Assembly (NCBI GenBank): GCA_021234155.1
Contig: JAJEKV010000038.1
Span: 5,131,625-5,195,624, forward strand
Direction of reading: 5' to 3'
Length of the DNA stretch: 64,000 nt
DNA from: Isoetes taiwanensis
Lineage: Eukaryota; Streptophyta; Lycopodiopsida; Isoetales; Isoetaceae
The notes under the pieces were generated by a model. That model had not been told where the DNA came from. It was given only the letters and a program-made list of their open reading frames with translations, and searched no databases. Shown here piece by piece: positions 57,297 to 64,000 of the stretch. The position numbers and the translations under genes are program-made. Each line of letters begins with the position of its first letter. Position 1 is the stretch's first letter.

Positions 57297-58720
57297 GCAT
57301 AATAGTGAGCTTGTTCTCTAGATCAGGTAGAGTGAGGCCCTGTAGAGCACCTTCAGAGATCCCGAGGTTCACCATCCTGGTAAGCATATTAGCCATAATA
57401 AGAATAGATAGGGGGCAAGGGGACACCCTTGTCTGATTCCTCTCCTGAGATCAAAGAGACCAGAGGGTTCTCCATTGATAAGCACAGAGAGTAGAGGCGG
57501 TTTATTCATACCCATGGAAATATTGATAAATTGTCGGTCAAATCCCATGTGAGCCATTATCTCCTTCAAGGCCTCCCATCTCAGAGAGTCATATGCTTTT
57601 CTAAAATCCATTTTGATGAGCCTGGGAATTCTGCTTTGACACCACCTTACAGGTGCACCCCTCTCGGCGGCCAGATAGTTATCCGGGATGTTTTTGTTTT
57701 TGGAAGGAAGGGACTGCCCCACCAATAACCCATTCGAGAATAGGCTTTAATCGGTTAGCAAGCATCTTCATAATAACTTTATAGAGAGCATTGGTCAATG
57801 CTATAGGTCTCCATTCACCCAAAGATTGGGGCCCTAGGGACTTTGGGCACCAGGTGTGATGAAACCCGCTAGAGATGGGTGCAATGTTTTGTGTGGCCCG
57901 AGGCACCCCCTAAGCGCCCGAGGAAGTGGGAGCCTAATATATCCCAGAATTCTACAAAGAATTCGGGAGGGAATCCATCTGGACCTGGGGATTTGCCTGA
58001 AGCCAAGGAACACAATGTCTTGTAGATTTCATCATTTGTCAGAGGTTGTAGGAGGATTTGATTATCAGCATCTGTGACTCCCGTAGTCCAATCTACTTTT
58101 GCCAACCATTGGGTTATCTGTAACTTATATGATGGCGGAGGGGGCTCTTCTCTGAATTGGGATTGGAAAACTTCCCTGATAAAAGCTTGGATTTCAGCCG
58201 GATCTGTCAAGACATTTTGAGATTTGTCCTTGATAGATGTGATGCTGTTGTCGGCTAGCCTAGCTCCCGCCATTCGAAAAAAGCACTTGGAATTTTCATG
58301 ATCAAGTTCCGCATACCATTTTGTTTTGGATCGTACTGCAGCTCCCCTTGCTTCCTCTTCTTCAATTGCTTTAGCTTTCCCTTCAAGTTCATCCTCTCGG
58401 GAGTGCATGGCCTGATTAAACGGGTCACTGAATAGGCAATGTTTAACTTCTCTGAGTTCGTTGTAGACCGACTCTTTTTCTTGCCTAAAATGCATGGCTC
58501 TGTTCTTGCCCCAGGTTTTAATCCACGCTTTCATGGAGTTAAGCTTATGGACCCAGGCTTTCATGGAGGGGAGGGGAGAAACCTCATTACATAATGTGCC
58601 AAGGGCTTCCCTAAAAGGGTTGCAGAAGGCCTTCTTTCCTAGCCAGGAGGTGTTGAATTTGAAGGGGACATTGCCATTTTTCCGGGCCGTAGGGATGTCT
58701 TCCAAGACCATTTTTTGGGG
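57297..58720 (-). mobile_element. L1-like LINE, N-terminal half, 5'-truncated (copy 2)
   Basis: Minus strand: an open frame of 280 codons (58711-57869) with DIPTARKNGNVPFKFNTSWL, HENSKCFFRMAGARLADN and ASGKSPGPDGFPPEFFVEFW, the RT lead-in box. This is followed by NRLKPILEWVIGGAVPSFQK near 57700 and KMDFRKAYDSLRWEALKEIM and GIRQGCPLAPYLFL (57725-57369). It stops at LTIMQ next to TATT. Joined to 44880-42911 it gives a continuous ORF2 reading through the YxDD site with one extra base. The 5' end meets the kinase at about 58721. Confidence 0.9.
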
Positions 58721-58722
58721 GA

Positions 58723-59045
58723 CAGGAACCCTTGAGCATCAACATTGCTATCTTTGAAATCCCTTTCTCCATGCTCACATTTGCAGATATTCTTTTGGCC
58801 AATTTCTGTAAAACCAACATCATTGGAGATGGAGGATTTGAAACTGTTTATAAAACAATTCCTCCTGATTTGTGCACAGTTGTTGTGAAGAAGCTTAGCT
58901 AGGCTAAAAATCAAGGTAACGGGGAGTTCCTTGCAGAGATGCAAACTCTTGGTAAAGTTAAGACAAAAACCTTCTCTCCCTTTTTGGGTATTACTCCCTG
59001 GCAGATGAAAAGTTTCTTTTTTATGAATGGCAGAGGAAGTGGATA
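58723..59045 (+). pseudogene. EMS1-like LRR receptor kinase fragment (copy 2)
   Basis: As 10471-10800 but with the longer frame: KTNIIGDGGFETVYKTIPPD, VVVKKLS, GEFLAEMQTLGKVKTKTF. The loop is GDGGFE where the family has GDGGFG, and a TAG follows KKLS where Gln is usual (CAG to TAG). No further kinase subdomains. Confidence 0.8.
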
Positions 59046-59049
59046 AGAA

Positions 59050-62000
59050 GGTAATCTATAAATATCTTAATTCCATGTTGTACTAGAAAATTCTAGTCAT
59101 GCTATTGTCAATAAGTCTATTCATCTCCATTTATACTTTCTTAAGACGCTTCTGCCAACAAATTCGTTTTGCAGCAAAACCTATTTCTTAGCAACTCTAA
59201 GATTATCAGGCCCTTTGATTTTATTGGTGTTTTGTTCTGCGGTTGACATCAATACATCTGGTAAATGGACATCTTTGCGGTGATCTAGGGAAATACGTCT
59301 CAGCATTGCTTCTATCTCTATCGTTGGTGCTGCATTTTGTACCATATATGAATGTTCCATCCAAAATTGACCTGGTTAAAGCTATGGAAAACTAGGTGAT
59401 TTTTTATGTTCTACATCTTTAAACTAATGATATATCCTTGCTCTATGGTATTGTTAGACTACGTGTTTGGACTATGTCCTTATTGCTTTATGATTTTTTG
59501 TTTATTAAAATACATTTTTTTTGTAGAAGGCTAGCATAAGAGTAATCTCGATAACTATAGGATATAGAGCTAGGTACGAATTTGATAGGTTCGAGATTTT
59601 ACTTTAATTGCAGAAATGGTATCTAATCTTAAACAGACAATGAAAGCAGTTGTAATGCCGTACAAATTCTAGCTCCTATTTCTATGTGGTTGTATTTGCA
59701 GCATACAACTTGGAGTTCTACACGGACATACAATGACTTACATTCTAGAAAATACAACTTGGAGTTCTACAAGGACATACACTGACTTACACTCTCGAAA
59801 ATACAGGCCAGTGTATGAAGTTGCGAGTTAATATTTTTCCTTATCCAGGCTTACATTTAATATTATTGGCTTCATAGAACTTACAAAGAGTTATGCGAAG
59901 TTATTGAAGACTGTTCATTATTCTACTTTAACATGCTTAGAAATTTAATTCGCAAGGGTATTGCATCATTCCCTCTAACTATAAGCTAGAGATTGTGCAA
60001 GTGATTACATCTTAAACTTAAGCTACTAGAATCCAACAACACATCTAGGCTATAAGTTATGACTCTAGCATTCTTACATCATATTGATACCATTCTTACA
60101 CCATATCAATGAAATTTCAAATTAGCACTCTTGGTCTTGGTCATCCACTGGTCCAAACTTAAAACATAGAAATTGCACTGCACCGCACCCCCTGCATCAA
60201 TGCTCATATATGGCTATGATCTCTAAAGGTGTCATATCTAGGTCTTGGAACTGTTGTTGATGCTTTAGAATATAAAAACAACAAATAACGCCTCTTCCTA
60301 CAAAGTATGTAATGTTGCAGGCAAAAAGAATAATAAAAATCTCATGTCAGGAATCTCAAGTCATTAGCACCATGCTAGAAATAGGCTTGGTCCATGCACA
60401 ATTCATAAACAAAGGAAAATAAAACAACACAAAACAAAACCCCCCTTTCAAACCATTAATAACCCCAAACACATCAAATGACCCAACAAGAACCATGAAA
60501 CGAAACGACAGCAAGAAACATGAAAACACACTCTCGGGCCACTGAAGGGCAACCCTCCGTGCGCAGCACCTTGTTCCATTTGTATAAATTTTAATTTGAT
60601 GCATTTGCACAGGTCCAAAATATTTCACAAATTATCGCCTCATGCCAATGACATTAAGTGGCGCTGATAAGGAAAATGAACCGTTTACCAAAGATTACCT
60701 TGTGCCATTAAGCAAAGATTAGCTTGATTTCATTGATGATGGTCTTGTGGATAAGCTAATGCCGTCAGATCCAATTACAAGAAGAGCTTTAGTAGATGGA
60801 AATTTCAATGTCACCCAAAGGTAACACATTGATAAACACAGGTGGTTAGAGCTTTACAGGCATAACATTTTCGGGTTGTGCTTTAGTTAGCTGCGAAAAT
60901 GCTGCTGAGGTTCATAATGTTTTGGGCAACTTGAACAAGAATTCACCTTCTCGTTCATTGCAGTCTAGACAGAAAACTCAAGCTTTAGTTACCTTTGCTG
61001 TTGGATTTGCCTGTTGTATGATCTTGTTGTATCAGAAAATTGAAACTTTGGCTACTGTATGATCTTCAAAACTCTTCTGATCAATATTGAGTTTTGTATT
61101 GCAGGGAGGCCTTCTCGCAATGGTTGGAACTATGATTTTGGTATCGTATTGTATGATATATTTTGCCATGCTTGAGCAGCTTAATTGCATTTAGTGGTCA
61201 CGTTGCTATTTTGGTGTGTTTTGGATGATTTTTTGCCATGCTTGGAAAAAAAAAAAGTATTTGTAAAGTGTGGATAACAGGACATGCCTCTTTCTATTTT
61301 GCGGAGCGTGCAGGGCAGGAGCGGTGCAACTAGCAGAAAAGGGTTGTGCAGGATTTCTTTGCTGATCGTTTTCTGATTAGGGCTTGTTTGTTTTCTGATT
61401 GAAATCTTCTGTTCCTGGGCTTTGCAAATCCAATTGACAGTAGATCGTTGCTCTTTGCAATTAAGAGGCAGAGTCATTCAATCCTTTGTTTTGCTGCAGA
61501 TCAGCCAGTTTATGTTGCCAATTTGTGTTGCTCTTCATATTCTTGCGTTGCAGGGTTTGCGTTGCGGGGCGTTGCAGGCCATGATTTGGTGAAGCTGGTG
61601 AAGCCATGATTTGCTTCAAATCCTCCAGTCGTGGGCTTGCTTCATTCGTTTCTTGTATAGCACAAGGTCCCTTGTTCCTTTGTTTTCATACTTTTTTAGA
61701 TAACAAGAGCATGATGCTTGGTCGGTTGCACAAGCTTGAGGCTTCAAAAATGCCATCTTTCTTTGTTTTTGTTGCTCTTTTTAATTCATTTTGAAACCCA
61801 GGTTGTGGCAGAGCTAGCAGGTGGTGCTGATGTTTCATTCGGGCATTCCTAATTGCTACCAAGCAGTGGCAAAGGATTGATTCTGGCAAGTAGCAACTTA
61901 GAATAGGCTTCATGCTAACCATTGACAATTTTAGTTTTTCTTTTTTTGCATTTTTGTTGCTTCCAACCATATTTTTGATCGACACCTTAGGAAATGGCAT

Positions 62001-62235
62001 GACATTTTTTTTCCAAAAGGATGGTAGCCGTCCATCTGGTATCATATCCAGGATATGCTCCAGATCCATGGCTGCCATTCAACGTCGCCCCAAAAATAGT
62101 AAAAAGACATCTTATATTATAATGTTATATCAGTATTGAATGGATCAAGCCCTAATTTAAATGGTCTGAGATCATCCGATTGAAAATCCGAAGGTCGAGA
62201 TTTAAGTGACGACTTTCCACCACCGCGGATGAATC
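59050..62235. other. Copy of 10800-13985, nothing coding recognised
   Basis: Includes the AGGGCAACCCTCCG repeat at 60530-60590, the hydrophobic exon-like stretch at 60894-61060 and a chance minus frame at 61686-62078. From about 60780 to 61270 and from 61600 to 62140 it is near-identical to copy 1. Confidence 0.5.
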
Positions 62236-62239
62236 AGGA

Positions 62240-62740
62240 TTTGATTTTTCAGGGGGGAAAAGGGAAAAGGAAAGGGAAGGAAAGGAAGGAAGGAAGGAAA
62301 GAAAAGAAAAAGAAAGAAGGAATGGAATGAAATGGAATGGAGGAAATGGAAAGGATGGATCTGGAATGAAGGAAGGAATGGAAAGGATGAAAGGAAGGCG
62401 AATATCGAAAGATCAGCACCCGGGATCGAATATCTTGCAACGATCAAAATCGCTTGCGGCAAAAAGGCAGGCTTGGCGTCCGGCTCGCTTGCGCAGATCG
62501 AGCGACAGATCGAAGAGATCGGCAGAAACCGAGATCTTGCTGCGCTTGAATCAAAGGCCCACTCGGCAGTCAATCGACGCGGGATCGAGGCAGAACCAGT
62601 CGATCAAAGCGGCGACAGGCTCAGATCAGGCCAGCGGGGGAAAGGGAGAAAGAAAGGATGGAAAGGAAGGGAAGGAAAGATAGGATCAAAACGGGGGGAA
62701 AAGGGAAAAAAATGGAAAATTAAATGTAGGGGAAAAAAGG
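62240..62740 (+). repeat. Short polypurine tract, copy 2, with GC-rich interior
   Basis: GGGAAAAGG-type purines occupy 62240-62394 and 62640-62740, flanked on both sides by the same sequence as in copy 1. The middle 62395-62640 is not purine-rich and is absent from copy 1. Confidence 0.85.
62395..62640. other. GC-rich, GATC-dense island inside the purine tract
   Basis: About 245 bases with roughly ten GATC sites and mixed composition, unlike anything around it. Both plus-strand frames are open throughout (one reads KKAGLASGSLAQIERQIEEI) but match no family I know. It resembles bacterial-style coding composition. It could be a foreign insert, a contaminant read end, or an assembly chimera. 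Confidence 0.6.
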
Positions 62741-63299
62741 AAAACATAAACTAGAGCAAAACGCAAAGGGAATGGTATTAAATGCACAAAAACCTTTTCT
62801 GACTCAACAACATTTGGGTTTGGTTTCTATTACATTGATTTATGAAAAGAAGACTGGCTGAATAGGTTTCCGATCCACATAGGTTACCAACTTATGCCAA
62901 AGAACGCCGGGCACCATTACTAGTATCCGATAGTAAGAGTTGTGCTCTATGAAGGGTAGTAGTATATTCCAAAGCACCTATAAAATTTACCTTCCAAGCC
63001 TAGCCATTTTAAACGGCGAAAACACATTTTAAGCTAACTTAAAAGTCCCTTAGGAGCAGAAAAAAAATAATCTCTAGACTTGGTGCATTGGTCATGGGAT
63101 AAGCTTGATTGAATTCATAAATTCCATGGCACCCACCATCGTTTATGGTGTTATCAACATGGCTATTATTCTTATCCATCTTCCTTATATTACTCAGTCT
63201 GTCAGTTCTGAGGCTCTGGCGTTGCCTCAGAAATAGACTAGTCTAGGTTGTTGTGCGCGTATAGATGATCAATGCCCAAACTTACTAGATTGCAGGCTC

Positions 63300-63717
63300 A
63301 TAACCAGCCTTTGAGTGTTGTCTGAACCATTCCAGCCTGGTTACTAGAATGGAAAACAACAATTCTCCACAAAGGGGCAGTGGTCAATTTAACAAATCTG
63401 TTAATTAAAGAATCAAACTCCCCATATGTGAAGGGCTTGTCATCCCCTCTGCTGTCGGGGAACTTGAAACCGTAGGGGATATCAGCAATGCACAAAGTAT
63501 AAAGCTGAACTGGTAGACGCTTATCAATATAAATCTGATTTTTCCTTGGTACACTTGATACAAGCAAAGTCCTAGGCAAAAATAGTGAAGCTCTCGTACT
63601 CTGAAGGAACAAATGTTTCTTCGGCCTTTTTTTATTCTCGTAGTTTGGCGTGCTCGTACTTGCAAAGTCTGACCAATTTCAAGAAACTTGGTGGCACAGG
63701 GCCTTTCTTTCTCTGCA
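63300..63717 (-). pseudogene. Element B methyltransferase last exon, second copy
   Basis: Counterpart of 16207-16617 in the duplicated block. It reads IDKRLPVQLYTLCIADIPYG and then FDSLINRFVKLTTAPLWRIV to the stop. A small indel near 63560-63570 (aagcaaagtc for aagcagtc) shifts the frame relative to copy 1. The rest of the gene lies beyond the window end. Confidence 0.65.
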
Positions 63718-64000
63718 AAAGACATTAAATAAACTTTAGACAAGAGGCAAAAATTAGACAGCCTATACGCGCATAGCCGAAATGCTTAACTAATTCGTGA
63801 AGTTGGAAGCATATTCATTGATTTTATGATCCGTAGAATAAGTTGGATATAAGCTCCTCACTTTATCCCACGAATCACAATTCAAGTGTTGCATCAGCTG
63901 CTATTGACAAAGAGTGTGCACAATCTTTTTGGGTGCAAAAAAATTAATTAATGCATTAGGGATTTTTTGAGATCATAAAAGGGCCTTCTAAGAATTGCTG

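Larger units (their letters stand above)
48273..64000. repeat. Long direct duplication, copy 2
   Basis: Second copy of the block at 1-16905, cut by the window end. It carries the same transposon-in-LINE junction (57292/57293 here, 9041/9042 in copy 1) and the same LINE-kinase junction (about 58721 here, 10471 in copy 1). The duplication is therefore younger than those insertions. Coding segments are better preserved here: the LINE reading frame is open for 280 codons at 57869-58711 but broken in copy 1. Confidence 0.95.

Overview
The window is nuclear DNA of a land plant with a large, transposon-rich genome. The evidence is gene remnants of plant-specific types: an IQD calmodulin-binding protein, an EMS1-like LRR receptor kinase, an intron-bearing transportin-1, and a plant-type SWIM zinc-finger protein. 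Two LINE lineages and a Ty1-copia remnant accompany them. The DUF7869-type proteins and the LINE carrying a YADDVDLL motif would suit a fern, lycophyte or bryophyte, but that is an impression, not a proof. I see no intact housekeeping gene, no convincing RNA gene and no CRISPR array. Almost every coding segment carries frameshifts or in-frame stops.

The largest structure is a direct duplication. Bases 1-16905 reappear at about 48273-64000, so a unit of about 47-48 kb is present about 1.35 times; both window edges cut it. Inside the duplicated block lie the right part of a large DNA transposon (element A), a 5'-truncated L1-like LINE broken by element A, an EMS1-like kinase fragment next to the LINE 5' end, low-complexity DNA including a long purine tract, and the 3' end of a second ParB/methyltransferase gene.

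Element A is complete in the second copy (44881-57292, 12.4 kb). It has near-perfect 32-bp terminal inverted repeats and a TATT target duplication. It sits inside the L1 reverse transcriptase at the YxDD catalytic motif; the L1 C-terminal half and its oligo-A tail lie to the left (42911-44880) and the N-terminal half to the right (57293-58720). Element A carries a leftward DUF7869-type (putative RNase H-fold transposase) gene and a rightward gene with a ParB-like domain and a possible methyltransferase-like C-terminal half. A second gene pair (element B, about 16.2-22.5 kb) has the same head-to-head layout: a leftward ParB-like plus DIPYG-methyltransferase gene and a rightward DUF7869-type gene. 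Each element carries its own set of CG-centred palindromes: CACGCC/GGCGTG in A, and CCTATACGCGTATAGG-like in B, including six exact 20-bp tandem units. This recurring trio (ParB-like/methyltransferase protein, DUF7869 protein, element-specific palindromes) is the most interesting system in the window.

The 22.8-38 kb segment is a graveyard: a SWIM protein with four nonsense codons, transportin-1 exons in order, a 1.1-kb TIR element, an IQD exon pair and a copia integrase remnant. From 38.2 to 41.3 kb there is a cluster of CACAGACGC repeats abutting a degenerate LINE with endonuclease and reverse transcriptase segments. The two copies of the duplication differ mainly in small scrambled patches at CG and CHG sites, which I read as likely base-calling or consensus error at methylated cytosines. 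Many of the apparent frameshifts may therefore be technical rather than biological.
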